A stretch of DNA of 64,000 bases, from NCBI GenBank assembly GCA_016490735.1, contig JAEMWC010001101.1, forward strand, positions 90,001-154,000, read 5' to 3'. This DNA comes from Pachyseris speciosa (Eukaryota > Cnidaria > Anthozoa > Scleractinia > Pachyseridae). The notes under the pieces were generated by a model, which saw only the letters and a list, made by a program, of their open reading frames with translations, ran no database searches and was not told the origin of the DNA. Below are positions 54,501 through 63,435 of this stretch, one piece after another. Position 1 is the first letter of the stretch. Each line of letters begins with the position of its first letter. The position numbers and the translations under genes were made by a program.

Positions 54501-56489
54501 TCAACAGAAATTGACGGCGGTTCAAAAACCTCAAAACATTACAAATAAACAATACACAACGCCTATGTTTATTCGAGTATTCTTAGAGAAGGTGAAGAAA
54601 GTAGACAAGTAAGCTTGTAGTAGGTTAGAAAAATTACTAAGCAATTTTGACACAAATTATTAATGTCCGTAGAAAAGAAAGAGGAGTACCAACCTAGCTG
54701 ATAGTAGCCATGCGAAGTTGCTCAAAACCATTAAATAAAATAATAACCATGGAGCTCCGCTTTTAGGTTTGGCTAAATCTATATATTATTGGAGGTTGCT
54801 AATATTCAACTCACCATGAGCTCCGATCGCGGCATCGGTTACACCACGCACAAACATGGACTTCATAGTAAGTGAGCCGGTCTTTCATGGCTTTTTATGC
54901 TATTAGAACTACCACCAACCAAGCTGTTTTTATTTTTAACTACCGACCAACGCACTTCCGGAAATTCCAACATCCGGACTTTTTAATTATGTGCTGTCGT
55001 GTCCTGTAACTGATGTGAAACAACATGACAAACTAAAACATCTGTTAAATTCCTGCCACGCTTAAGTGAAATCCTGAGCTGCACCGTACACCCTCCATTT
55101 TACACCCTCCACTTCCCGGTCATTCCCGGCCCGACCGCCAGCTCCAGTGTGTAATTAATGGACTCGTGGCGCTCGCGCCGTTATCTTAGCTTTTTTCGGT
55201 GGAAAATCGGCCATGAAAAAATTAAATGAAACTGTGAAGCTGAAGACCGGTTACTGTGCGATTTTAACAACCATAAAATAGCTCAATTCAAGGTGAAAGA
55301 CGAGTTATATTGACAGATACACCAATTGACATAGCTCGTCTTCCGCCATGACTCGAACCAGACGTGGACACGCATGCGAAACGGTTATCACAAGAATGGA
55401 TACTAGTGATACTATGTAATATAACATATCTCAAAATTATCGTGGAACATTTGGTAACGTTTTTTATGGCAATAACCAACAACCTCAGTGTTAACCCGAA
55501 ACAACACTCGTTTAACCCTTTCAGACCCAATTTTTTTAAACTCTTTCTGCAATTTTTCGATAATTGAAAGGGGTCTAGATGTCCTATATGAAGGTCTCCC
55601 TTAAAACGTTTGCTGCTCTGGAATACCGAGAACTCAAGTTTTCCTGTGACGTCACCCATTTGAACCGTTGTTGTTTTGGTCGCGACCGTAACGAGTTGTT
55701 ATATTGGTAGGTACTCGGCTTACAAGTGTGTTTTCCAGCCATTTTTCACTGCAGAAGCTGCCAGGCTGGCATCATTAACCTGGGATGGAGAGTAGAGGCA
55801 AACCTCTGAACGAAGCTAGAGGTGAGAGATAATTTCACAACGACTGGGACGCCACAAGTAGTCGTGTCGAGTCAAGGCAGCTCCGAAGTTAAGTTCGTCT
55901 CTTTAGCCGTTCTGTGATGGATTCTTGGACCTAGCAAGGCAATTTTGGCGAGACTGAACTTGCAAAGAACACAACGCGTACCATATTTTGCCAGTAGGTC
56001 CGGATGGCTTGACACTTATAAAAAATCTACAAAATGAAGATGGAGGGACTTCCATTTCGCCGTGGTATCCAAATATCCCAGAATGCAATCCGGGCACCAA
56101 AGAGAAAAACAGAGGCTTTCAAAAGTTTCTCGAATCAAATGGCTGATGCTCGACTCGATGTAGGCATGAGAGGCAAAATTGCAGAGAGATGCTTAGTCAT
56201 GAGATCAGGGTTTGCCCTCATTAGAATATATTGTTTTCCAAAGTAGATTTTGAATTAAAGAATTTAAAGCATGTGTGTTTTTTAGCTTTGCTCCAGGGCG
56301 CAAAAAAACTGCCATTTTTGGTTTTGCTTGAAAACAAATAATGAAATGGAAGCCAGTGTATTGGCTCATAAAGCCTAAAACAGTTACTGGTTTACACTAT
56401 AAACAGACCATAATAATCAGGTCTAAATTTGAGAGCGTGGGCAACATTGAAAGCGGTACGCCTGTCTGTTGTCCGATATATCGGACACT
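54501..56489. other. Intergenic DNA, no gene recognised
   Basis: AT-rich with small ORFs only. The longest minus-strand frame (55288-55659, 123 residues) has no domain I recognise. The stretch 55733-56100 is a diverged relative of 25049-25410. Confidence 0.6.
55733..56100. repeat. Dispersed repeat, diverged copy 2
   Basis: Partner of 25049-25410; shared blocks include CAGCCATTTTTCACT, CTGGCATCATTAACCTGGG, GTAGAGGCAA, GGACCTAGCAAGG and ATATCCCAGAAT. Overall identity is clearly lower than among macrosatellite units. Confidence 0.55.
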
Positions 56490-57205
56490 GGGCGTTAAAG
56501 GGTGAGCCTTTCCTTGGGTATTTCCGAAGAAATCGAAGACGCGAAGATCACCACGGAAAAAACGAAGATCTCAAGATTGAAGCGAAGATCTGAAAATTGA
56601 CCAAAATTTGTGTGATCAAGTTGAACACTGAGGTATAAAACTGTGAAAACTCATAAACACTACAGAAAATATCTCTTATTTCTGAATTTTGGCATTTGAC
56701 CACATTTCACTGCGATTTTGATAATGGTGGCAACAGTGGTTTATAGTCGCTGTCGCGGAACCACATGATGCCATTACAAGGCTGAAAACGACAAAAATAG
56801 TCCACTGATAATGTAATCATTAATGACATTAATGACGTCAATGAGAACCCACTAACCAATGGATTCGATTTCATTCGTATCATGTGACCTCATGTTGGTC
56901 GTGTCCTGCATAATACAATTTATTCATGGCCTATTTCGACTTAGAAGTCAAGTATTCTCTATATACCATCAACTCAAAAGATACCGAAACGCCCTCTGTA
57001 AGGCCGTGGTGGTGTCGAACGTTATGTGATCAGGGAAGCTTGCAAGCTCTTAAGAAACGCTTAAAAGCTAAGGTAAGCATACCCCCTCGCTGACCAACAA
57101 CCCGAAAAACGAAGATCTTCCTAAAAAGAAAAACGAAGATTTGCAAAGAAATCGCGAAGAAAACGAAGACCGTGGGTACCCATAGAGAGGCTCAAGGGTT
57201 AAAGG
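56490..57205. mobile_element. Fold-back element with CGAAGATC repeats
   Basis: The ends are imperfect inverted repeats: AAGGGTGAGCCTTTCCTTGG at about 56497 and the complement of CATAGAGAGGCTCAAGGGTT at about 57181-57200. Subterminal CGAAGATC or CGAAGATT motifs occur at about 56551, 56567, 56583, 57109 and 57135. There is no ORF. It looks like a non-autonomous DNA transposon of about 700 bp. From 57206 to 57572 I see nothing. Confidence 0.6.
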
Positions 57206-57572
57206 CAGAGAAGAACTGCTGCGTTAGACACTGATCTCTAGTGATTTGGCCTAAGCGATGACTCGAAATGGTTAGCTTTGATGTATTGTTATGGTGACGA
57301 CACCATATAAATTTGTTAAAACTTGCCTCTCATCGTCAGCTACCAATCGTTGGTGTAGTGGATATGGATATCGTTGTGACACCTATAACCTATAACCCTT
57401 TGTATGCTCTTTTCAAAGATTCTTTCAACTTAGTGAAAATTTCGTGAGATCTTTTGGCACTTTATATTCGCAAAACTAAGTGTGTAACCTGACTTTGGAG
57501 TATTCTAGCGACGACCGATGTGAAACCCACTCTTTTGAGCATTTCATAAGAATGGGAGCCTCTAGACAAGAA

Positions 57573-57682
57573 AGTAGTATATGTGGCGTCTGACAAATAG
57601 CCCCTCACCGCCGCACCCTCGTCGCTTCGCTCCTCGGGATGCGGCGGTTCGGTTGTATTTGTCAGACGCCACATATACTACT
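57573..57682. repeat. 110-bp palindrome at the left end of the virus-like element
   Basis: Perfect 27-bp arms: AGTAGTATATGTGGCGTCTG at 57573 and its complement ending 57682. Between them lies a second GC-rich inverted repeat, CCGCCGCA...TGCGGCGG, around CGTCGCTTCGCTCCTCG. A third arm copy, GTCAGACGCCGCATATACTA, follows at 57704-57725. It could be the folded terminus of the virus-like element or an independent MITE beside it. Confidence 0.75.
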
Positions 57683-57878
57683 ATGGCTAGTCAAACCCGC
57701 AACGTCAGACGCCGCATATACTACTAAGGTCACCCCGCACCATCGCGCGGGCAATTAGAGAGAGGCGGGTGCATGGTAACCAAGATGGAAAAAAAAACTG
57801 CAGAGAGGGCCAACCGTCAGCAACAGGGCGCGGGGTATTAGAGAAAGGGGGACGGGGGGTATCCACGACCCATCAGCA

Positions 57879-58142
57879 ATGGGGAAAGGCAGCGCAAAGA
57901 GAAGCATCCACAAAAAGCGATCCCACAAAATGCAGACCGTGCCGTGCCCCACCCAACAAACACCCAACCAAAAAAGCTGGCAAAAAAAGGACGAAATCAT
58001 GCGGTTGTACTCCTCACCCCATCCCCCCCGCCTTTGTGACGTGTGGTCCCCGATGAAGTGTGTTTTGAATGCCGCAGTTCTGAAGAAGGTGTTGTTTGTT
58101 CGAAAAATAATGTCCACCCCGCTTTCGGAGTGGAATGGATGA
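57879..58142 (+). CDS. Small basic ORF of unknown function
   Basis: ATG at 57879; 87 residues with a strongly basic N-terminus (MGKGSAKRSIHKKRSHKM) and Cys/Pro/Gln afterward. It could be a core or DNA-binding protein by composition only. It overlaps the acidic ORF that follows, in another frame. No homology is recognised; a long opposite-strand frame over the same DNA looks less likely because it spans several plus-strand ORFs. Confidence 0.3.
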   Translation: MGKGSAKRSIHKKRSHKMQTVPCPTQQTPNQKSWQKKDEIMRLYSSPHPPRLCDVWSPMKCVLNAAVLKKVLFVRKIMSTPLSEWNG

Positions 58143-58335
58143 CTTCCCACCCCCGTCTCCCCATGAAGAGGAAAAACCCATTCAGGCTCTCTACTCGGCC
58201 CACGAAGATTTCAGTTCTGACCATTGTTTGAAATGCGCTGGCTGCAACGAGGACGATATCTGCCTCAGAACCGGGGCCCCGCCACCCTTTTGGGTTGGCA
58301 TGGATGATCCTACCGCTCGGGTCTGGGATGAATGA
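58043..58335 (+). pseudogene. Small acidic Cys-containing ORF, frameshifted
   Basis: Frame from 58043 (VCFECRSSEEGVV) passes near 58130 into the frame of ATG 58135 (MDDFPPPSPHEEEKPIQ), which ends at 58335 with CLKCAGCNEDDICL. Composition and the CxxC motifs suggest one small acidic, possibly zinc-binding protein split by a frameshift. Function unknown. Confidence 0.35.
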
Positions 58336-58404
58336 TTTAGGGTTTGGGATGCAGCCGGAGTGGGTGATGTGGAGTAGGCACCGGCCTTTTGAAGAGAGGG
58401 GTGT

Positions 58405-58698
58405 ATGGGGAGAGCGATGACGGAGTGGTTGAAACGACGCACCATGAGACACGCGTTGGTCGCGGAAATAGACAAGTGGTTGGAGTACAAAGAAAACAAG
58501 GATTCCATGGATTACAAGCCAATGTGCCACGTGCGCGCACTTGCCTCCATGGCAGTACATTCTGAAAACAAGGGAAACCCACTTCATTGACGATTGTGCA
58601 CTCATATCGTACAGGGTTCTCCATTCCCTGCCCCCGATGAAAAGGAGTGCATGAATCGGTGGCTGACCGACGAGGGATTTTATGACACGGTCCATTAA
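58405..58698 (+). pseudogene. Small ORF with internal stop
   Basis: ATG at 58405 (a second at 58417, MTEWLKRRTMRHALVAEIDK). TGA at 58588-58590 interrupts it; the same frame continues to a TAA at 58696-58698 (ending DEGFYDTVH). Predicted helical. No family recognised. Confidence 0.4.
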
Positions 58699-58718
58699 AT
58701 ATCTTCGCTGAGATAGCA

Positions 58719-58922
58719 ATGAATCTCATGGAGGAGATTCGCGCTCTCCCCCCAGAGTTACGTGAGAGAATCTGCCGACACCATACCCAAAACCAGCTGA
58801 AAAAAGAAAAAGAACGGGCTGGGACTGGGTTCACAAAGAGCTTTTGGCTCCTTTGTGTCGGTTCGTGTTTCCAATTTTTTTCAACGAAGGTTGGTCTTTT
58901 GAAGAATAGTAACCCTTCATAG
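58719..58922 (+). CDS. Small ORF with LPPELRERI motif
   Basis: ATG 58719, 67 residues. The start, MNLMEEIRALPPELRERICR, resembles an F-box-like helix (LPxEL...I). The tail is basic, then hydrophobic. The same motif recurs at the start of the next ORF in the same frame, so the two may be paralogues or one interrupted gene; the codon between them is the TAG at 58920-58922. Confidence 0.4.
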   Translation: MNLMEEIRALPPELRERICRHHTQNQLKKEKERAGTGFTKSFWLLCVGSCFQFFSTKVGLLKNSNPS

Positions 58923-59366
58923 ACGGACCTTCAAGAATGGGTCAGCCAACTCCCGCCAGAGTTGAAAGAAAAAATTCTCGATGAGGTCGTGCAGGCAAAA
59001 ATAAACGACAAAAAAAGAGCGGGTTGGGATGAAGTACATCGTGATTTATTTTTGTATTTTGAAGACGCCCCCTTTTGTGAAATCGAAAACTGTTACACTC
59101 ACATTACCAAATGTGGCAAATGTCACACCTGCGGGCGGAACGGGTGTTGTTGGGCCTGTTGGTTGAAAAACAGGCACCACGTGTTATGTCAGTGGTATGA
59201 AGTTGAGGATATTGAAGAAAAGTGGGTCATGGATAACGTGTACCCTTGGATACCGCACCAATGTTCGCACTGTGTTGGATGGTGGTGTCCCTTGCAGGTG
59301 AATTATGCGCCCCCGAAAAACCCTAGAGGAATATGTCAAAGAGGAGTTCCAACGAGTCGTAATTGA
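58923..59366 (+). CDS. Cysteine-rich ORF with LPPELKEKI motif
   Basis: Open from 58923 with no ATG near the start; the ACG at 58923 may be a lost start. It begins LQEWVSQLPPELKEKILDEV, the same F-box-like helix as the ORF before it. It then has a dense Cys cluster (KCGKCHTCGRNGCCWACW, later HQCSHC), suggesting several bound zinc ions, and a conserved-looking WVMDNVYPWIP stretch. An F-box-like plus zinc-binding protein could be a ubiquitin-ligase adaptor, but this is inference from motifs only. Confidence 0.4.
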   Translation, partial: TDLQEWVSQLPPELKEKILDEVVQAKINDKKRAGWDEVHRDLFLYFEDAPFCEIENCYTHITKCGKCHTCGRNGCCWACWLKNRHHVLCQWYEVEDIEEKWVMDNVYPWIPHQCSHCVGWWCPLQVNYAPPKNPRGICQRGVPTSRN

Positions 59367-59576
59367 ACTTTCGAGAGCAAGATTAGAAACCCTGGTTTGA
59401 GATTCCCAAACCAAGTTTCTCTTTTACATTAATCGCATTGCGGGCCAACGTGTGACCCCATTGTCTCTGTTTCCGTGGAATCGCATCAAGCGCTTTGACC
59501 ATTTTCGGTCAGCAACAAGCTTGCATTTTTTTTCGTCCTCGCCATACTTTTTTGCGCGGAAATTGCAACTGCCGTA
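59305..59576 (+). pseudogene. Small ORF with internal stop
   Basis: ATG at 59305 overlaps the end of the Cys-rich ORF in another frame: MRPRKTLEEYVKEEFQRVVI. TGA at 59398-59400, then the frame runs on to a TAA near 59576 (YINRIAGQRVTPLSLFPW). N-terminal helix, unknown function. Weak call. Confidence 0.3.
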
Positions 59577-59710
59577 ATCAACGTCATGCTGCATGGCCAC
59601 CGTGTCGGTGGAGCCATCGGTTTCTGAAATACGTCCAAGATCTCACCCGTCTCATCTGATGGTTCAAGGGGTTGTAAGGTCTGGTGTAGTGGTGGCCGGG
59701 CAGGGTCCAA
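59486..59710 (-). CDS. Possible small minus-strand ORF
   Basis: 74 residues from a non-ATG start at 59710, with an internal Met before APPTRWPCSMTLITAVAISA, a hydrophobic stretch that could be a membrane segment, and a basic region (MARTKKNAS). It follows the structural-type gene on the same strand by about 30 bp. No homology recognised. Confidence 0.3.
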   Translation of the reverse strand: MDPARPPLHQTLQPLEPSDETGEILDVFQKPMAPPTRWPCSMTLITAVAISAQKSMARTKKNASLLLTENGQSA

Positions 59711-59738
59711 ACCCCCTTTGGTGCCGGCAGTTTCCCAA

Positions 59739-60409
59739 TCAATTTATGAACATCCACGCCCGTTCCCCGTAATAGCTGCGCAGGGTTTTCTTGAGAACAT
59801 CTGTGAAACCGTGGTGTTGGGGGATGGCTTTGCCGAAAGCTTTCAAAAACTTTGTGTCAGTTGCGAACTTTGGGAACCAACACACCCTGCGAAACAAACC
59901 GGGATCAAACAGACTCCCAAGACCTCTCCCATAGCCCTTCCATTTTATCCACGAGCCGTAGCTGCGGGTGCCGCCCTGCCGCTTGTATTCCGCGTATTGG
60001 CGCTTGTATTCGGCCACCATTGCGCGCACTTCCTTCGCCGAAACCTCGGGACCTTTGAAAAGTTTGGGGCTGGAGATGACATTCCACAGTTTTTTGAAAT
60101 CGACGAAGGGAAAGGGGACAGGAATTCCTCGACTGTCGAGATCGGGTCTGTCGGTCTTGTAACGGATATTGGGGCCACCTTTGTGGAAAGTTGGTCCAAC
60201 AGCTCGCTGCCGACCTTTTCCAACACAGGAGTGGCCTTGCACACCCCGTAGTTGATGGCCTTTTTCTGGAGCTGTTTGTTGCGAAGTGCCTCAGAAGCGT
60301 AATAGCGGCCAGCCTGCACCCCCTTTTTCGCAAGATACGGAATCCCATGTTGCAAAGTTAAGTCGAGCGCAGTGCCCGCAAGGTCAGTCAAGGTCAGCAC
60401 CCTCTGCAA
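59739..60409 (-). pseudogene. Virion structural-type protein, frameshifted
   Basis: Minus strand. The first frame (from 60409, TTG) has LTDLAGTALDLTLQHGIPYL followed by YASEALRNKQLQKKAINYG; near 60190 the reading passes to the frame ending at 59739, which has NIRYKTDRPDLDSRGIPVPF, FVDFKKLWNVISSPKLF and a Lys/Arg/Tyr-rich EYKRQYAEYKRQGG stretch. An N-terminal amphipathic part and a basic tail suggest a minor capsid or core protein. I recall similar sequences beside the same partners in cnidarian genomes, but cannot verify this. A frameshift and lack of ATG make it a pseudogene. Confidence 0.5.
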
Positions 60410-60421
60410 GAGAGGGCTCCG

Positions 60422-61005
60422 TCAGTTTCCCGGCAGAAATCCTGTTTTTGTTATACCGCAAACCGCACACTTGGCTTTCCCAATTTTCCGGTTGTGTTTG
60501 GTCATGACAACCCTTTCTGACCTAGTTACATTCGGTGTTTTGCGTTTGTCCCGCACGCAATACCAATCAGCCGTTGGCCAAGGTATATTCAGGAAATAAT
60601 TTTTCACAACCTGCTCGTTGTGATGTACGTCGTCAGAAAGCATTTTCAGAACGTTTTTGTAACTCGTGCCTCTGTTGCGTTCATTGAGGAAAAGGAGGCA
60701 GAAATACTCACACCTCACACTTCTGATCCACTGGATTTGGTTGTCATTGCGAAGAAAGGTTCCAACTTTCGCATTTCCTGCTCCCACTCGTTTGGGGAGG
60801 CAGACCGAAGGAGTCGAAATACTTCATGTCTTTGCCTTTCCAACAGCAAACCCAATGTGTGCCCAAACTTCCAAAATCGTCAAGGTTGATGATGCAGGGT
60901 GAATGGTGCAGGGGTTTGGCCTCGTTGCGGGAGAAGATGCCCTTGAGAGGGATGCCGAGATATTCGCACCAATTATTCAGGTCAACGTTGGAAAGGAGTA
61001 CGTCC
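60422..61005 (-). pseudogene. Adenain-type (C5-like) cysteine protease with C-terminal zinc-ribbon-like domain
   Basis: Minus strand. The first frame shows LLSNVDLNNWCEYLGIPLKG, then INLDDFGSLGTHWVCCW with the catalytic His in GTHW, and KYFDSFGLPP with the Asp. A frameshift near 60770 leads to NDNQIQWIRSVRCEYFCLLF, where the Cys of RCEYFC is the expected nucleophile. This His-Asp-Cys order and spacing are those of adenovirus, Polinton and adintovirus maturation proteases, which cleave virion proteins during assembly. After the protease the same frame continues through WYCVRDKRKT and KAKCAVCGITKTGF, a four-Cys ribbon of DUF5679 type with one Cys replaced by Asp; it may be a separate downstream gene joined by loss of a stop. 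No clear ATG. Pseudogene. Confidence 0.72.
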
Positions 61006-61711
61006 TCGAACTTCACTTTTTCCCCCGGTTGACCATCGGGCGTTTCCAATCCTCCCAATACCCCCCCTTTGCCCCTGGAGGGGGAAGGAGGGGGGAGGAG
61101 GGGCTGGAGGCAGACGAGGGGGTGCCGAGTGGCGCGACCGCACTTGGATCCCACTTCCCAACACCTTTTTGACAAGGTCAATGGCCAAAGGAATGCCGAG
61201 GGAGGACAGCATGCCAAGAAACCCCCGGTATTGCATGGCGCCGCCTCCACTGACCATGCCCTTGCCGACAAGAAATTTTTCAATTGTCTTTTTCTGGTCG
61301 GGGACAGCATTTGTGTGAGTTTGAAGAGCTGCACCTCCTGGGGGCCGAAACCCTTTCCGAAAATCTTTTTCAAAACCTTTTCCGCGCCGAAGCTGAGACC
61401 GGCCATTCCCAAAGCCTTGGCCGCAGGGGCGAGCAAAGGTCGGGCCAGACTGAGCGCCGTGGAAAAAAGGTTGCCGCCGCACTGTACGGTTTTGCTGATC
61501 TGCGTCTTGCTCATTTTCACATCAGCGCCGCGCTTTTCATTGGCGGCCTTTTTCATTCGGTTGATTTGGGTGGCAGTCAGGGGAGGTTATCACCATACCC
61601 AATTTGTTCAGGTTTGACGCGCAGAGTCACGGCTGCTTTCTCGGTGAAAGCCTTTCGGAGGCTTTTCTTTTGGCCGTCAGTCAGCGTAAGCTTGAACGGA
61701 TGATACGCCGT
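61006..61711 (-). pseudogene. Glycine-rich hydrophobic virion protein (pVI/pX-like)
   Basis: Minus strand; the expected start codon at 61709-61711 is ACG instead of ATG, followed by AYHPFKLTLTDGQKKSLRKA. Frame breaks near 61585, 61270 and 61075. Between them: LTATQINRMKKAANEKRG, SKTQISKTVQCGGNLFSTAL, LARPLLAPAAKALGMAGLSF, a basic amphipathic MLSPTRKRQLKNFL and GMLSSLGIPLAIDLVKKVLG. Small basic Gly/Ala-rich proteins with such segments are minor capsid or membrane-active proteins in adenovirus-like virions. It lies between capsid and protease genes with only 17 bp after the capsid stop. The role is inferred from position and composition. Confidence 0.55.
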
Positions 61712-61728
61712 ATTTTTCCATCCCAGGT

Positions 61729-62982
61729 TCAAGCCACAACCAGCTCATTTCCAATTTGTTTGATCATAAGTTCTTCCTCATTCAGGACAGCGGCGAAGAT
61801 GGTGTAATCCTGGGAGTTGGCGGCTTCATTCAACCGGTAATGCAAAACCAACTTCTTCGGGTCGCCCGCCATGCTGTCGGGGTCGCTCTGAGGTCGAAGT
61901 AGATGACAGGGTAAAGCTTTGAGTAGTTGGTCACATTCAGCTGAGTTCCTGTGTTGTAATCGTTTTACCTGTGTCTGTAGTTGATCAAATCGCGGCGGAT
62001 TCGGGTTTCATCGTCACCTTCATAATCCAATTCGGGGTAAAAGTTTGTCTCATAGTTGAGGCGGCAGGTGGCCAATTTTGCTGAGTTGTCTCCATCAAGG
62101 TTGAAGGTGTCAAAGGCGTAGGGGTTGAATCTCTGGTTGTTTTGTTTCCGCGTTTGTTGGAAGAAAACAAAGACGTGTTTGGCGTTTTTCACACCAGGGG
62201 AAATTTGCCATTGCCCACCAGCATCCCCGCGACCGGTGCTGGGGACCAATGTTTCTTGCAAGTAGCGCCATTGGGTTGCCTTCAGGAAATTTTCGTTGAC
62301 AAGCGTTTGTCCTGCTGGGGAAAGCTGAAGTTTTGGAACCCACAATTCAAATTTGGTGACAACAATTCGCCGCCCGGTGTCGTCACCTTGAAAAAGCATT
62401 TCAGCGTCATTCTGCAGCTCGACTTCGAACAAGAGTTGCATCGGGGGCAAGAGTTTGTCTCAAAGCTCTTCGAAAAACGAGTAGCGGTTGAGGGCGACAA
62501 TGGTTTTTGACTGTTGTGCCACCCTGCGAAAGAAGAGCGCGAGCTCGGATTCCTTGATTTGTTGCGTTGCCATCCGTCACAGTTGTGTTGTCGTTGTCGA
62601 GATACCAAAACTCGTCTTTTGCCACAGTTTTGGCATAATCGTCAGAATATTCAACCACGTTTTTGATGAAGATTACTTTGTGGATGTCGTTGGCCGCATA
62701 AACTGCGGATTTCACAGACAGGTTTTTGATCAGCGAGGAGCTGTTGATTGAGACCGACTGGGAGTCGGCAGGAACATTACCACCGTTCTCGAGAAGCTGG
62801 AATTTGTACTCAATGCGCAAATAGGCGTTGTACCAGTCACAGACAACGTCCCTGTCTTTCACTGAAAACTTCATTCCAGTTTTTGGGTTTTGTCGCTGGC
62901 CATTCGCCGGAAGTGTCAGCGGGGTTTCTAGATGGACCTGCTCATAATCCACCTTTTCGAGATAGCGCGGGGACCTGAACAT
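61729..62982 (-). pseudogene. Probable double-jelly-roll major capsid protein
   Basis: Minus strand, likely ATG at 62980-62982 (MFRSPRYLEKVDYEQVHLET), about 418 codons to TGA 61729-61731. Segments: KDRDVVCDWYNAYLRIEYKF, SSLIKNLSVKSAVYAANDIH, IFIKNVVEYSDDYAKTVAKD, then after a frameshift and stop near 62470-62500 LFEVELQNDAEMLFQGDD, VVTKFELWVPKLQLSPAG and FNPYAFDTFNLDGDNSAKLA; another stop (61965) and frameshift (near 61900) precede the C-terminus (YTIFAAVLNEEELMIKQIGN). Alternating beta-type segments, the size and the position first in the virion module suggest a hexon-like capsid protein. No catalytic motif can confirm this; a structure prediction would. At least four lesions. Confidence 0.55.
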
Positions 62983-63141
62983 TGCCGGTATATTGTTGGG
63001 GAAAAAATTCAAAGTTGGTTGGCCAAAATGTGGCTCAGTTTTATCATCACACCTGATTCCCGGCCCGAGGTGGGCGTTTTTCGGGCGGCACTAAGGCCAC
63101 GTGGTAGCGGGCATTACCCCTTAAATCTACCAAAGCAAAGA

Positions 63142-63225
63142 TTGAGCCCAAGCATTAGCAGCCATGGACAGCTGTTCGGCCTTGTTAGGCCTCATCAGCA
63201 TGGCATAGCTAATGCTCAGGCTCAA
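63142..63225 (-). ncRNA. Type I hammerhead ribozyme with one core A missing
   Basis: Minus strand: CTGATGA (63198-63192), stem II GGCC-TAACAA-GGCC, then GAAC where the left copy has GAAAC (63177-63174), stem III ACAGCTGT-like and GTC (63169-63167). The long stem I is preserved: GCCATG with CATGGC, then GCATTAGC with GCTAATGC and beyond. Loss of one adenosine of the GAAA box is expected to abolish or strongly reduce cleavage. Confidence 0.88.
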
Positions 63226-63396
63226 GTACCCACATATCCATAAAACAAGCAGTGAAAACGTAAAGCTTGTGGGATGTGGCTGGAGTGACAAGGATATACC
63301 TCACAAATTAATGTGATTTGGTAAGCTGAAGCCACTCAAAAGGCACTAAGGCCACGTGGTAGCGGGCATTACCCCTTAAATCTACCAAAGCAAAGA

Positions 63397-63435
63397 TTGA
63401 GCCCAAGCATTAGCAGCCATGGACAGCTGTTTCGG
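63397..63435 (-). ncRNA. Hammerhead 3' half, cut by LINE
   Basis: Minus strand: CCGAAACAGCTGTCCATGG and the 3' strand of stem I. The GAAA box is intact here (63433-63430), but the strand with CTGATGA and half of stem II are absent; LINE 3' sequence starts at 63436. Confidence 0.85.

Larger units (their letters stand above)
57573..63088. mobile_element. Decayed adenovirus/Polinton-type virus-like element
   Basis: About 5.5 kb with higher GC than its surroundings and a compact gene layout: small plus-strand ORFs from 57879 to about 59576, then minus-strand genes from 63012 down to about 59486, the two groups converging. The minus-strand set is a virion module: probable major capsid protein, glycine/hydrophobic structural protein, adenain-type protease, further structural-type protein. 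I found no DNA polymerase B, integrase or packaging ATPase, so it is partial or a shorter type of element. Nearly every gene has stops or frameshifts. The right end is cut by the retrozyme-like insertion at 63089. Confidence 0.65.
63089..63435 (-). mobile_element. Retrozyme-like tandem element, second copy, interrupted
   Basis: Minus-strand relative of 11911-12260 with a 255-bp period (CTAAGGCCACGTGGTAGCGG at 63091 and 63346). It lies just upstream of the capsid gene of the virus-like element. It holds one full ribozyme with a core defect and, at its 5' side, the 3' half of a second one whose other half is replaced by the Tx1-type LINE 3' end. Confidence 0.85.

Noticed and set aside
55288..55659. 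123-residue minus-strand ORF as a host gene
   Set aside because: No domain, no splice context, and the surrounding DNA is repeat-like.
57997..58719. 240-residue minus-strand ORF over the left part of the virus-like element
   Set aside because: It starts and ends without relation to the neighbours and covers several plus-strand small ORFs with better composition. No motif found. It remains possible but is not supported.
61069..61617. 182-residue plus-strand ORF opposite the Gly-rich virion protein and protease
   Set aside because: Shadow of the minus-strand genes, which carry recognisable motifs.
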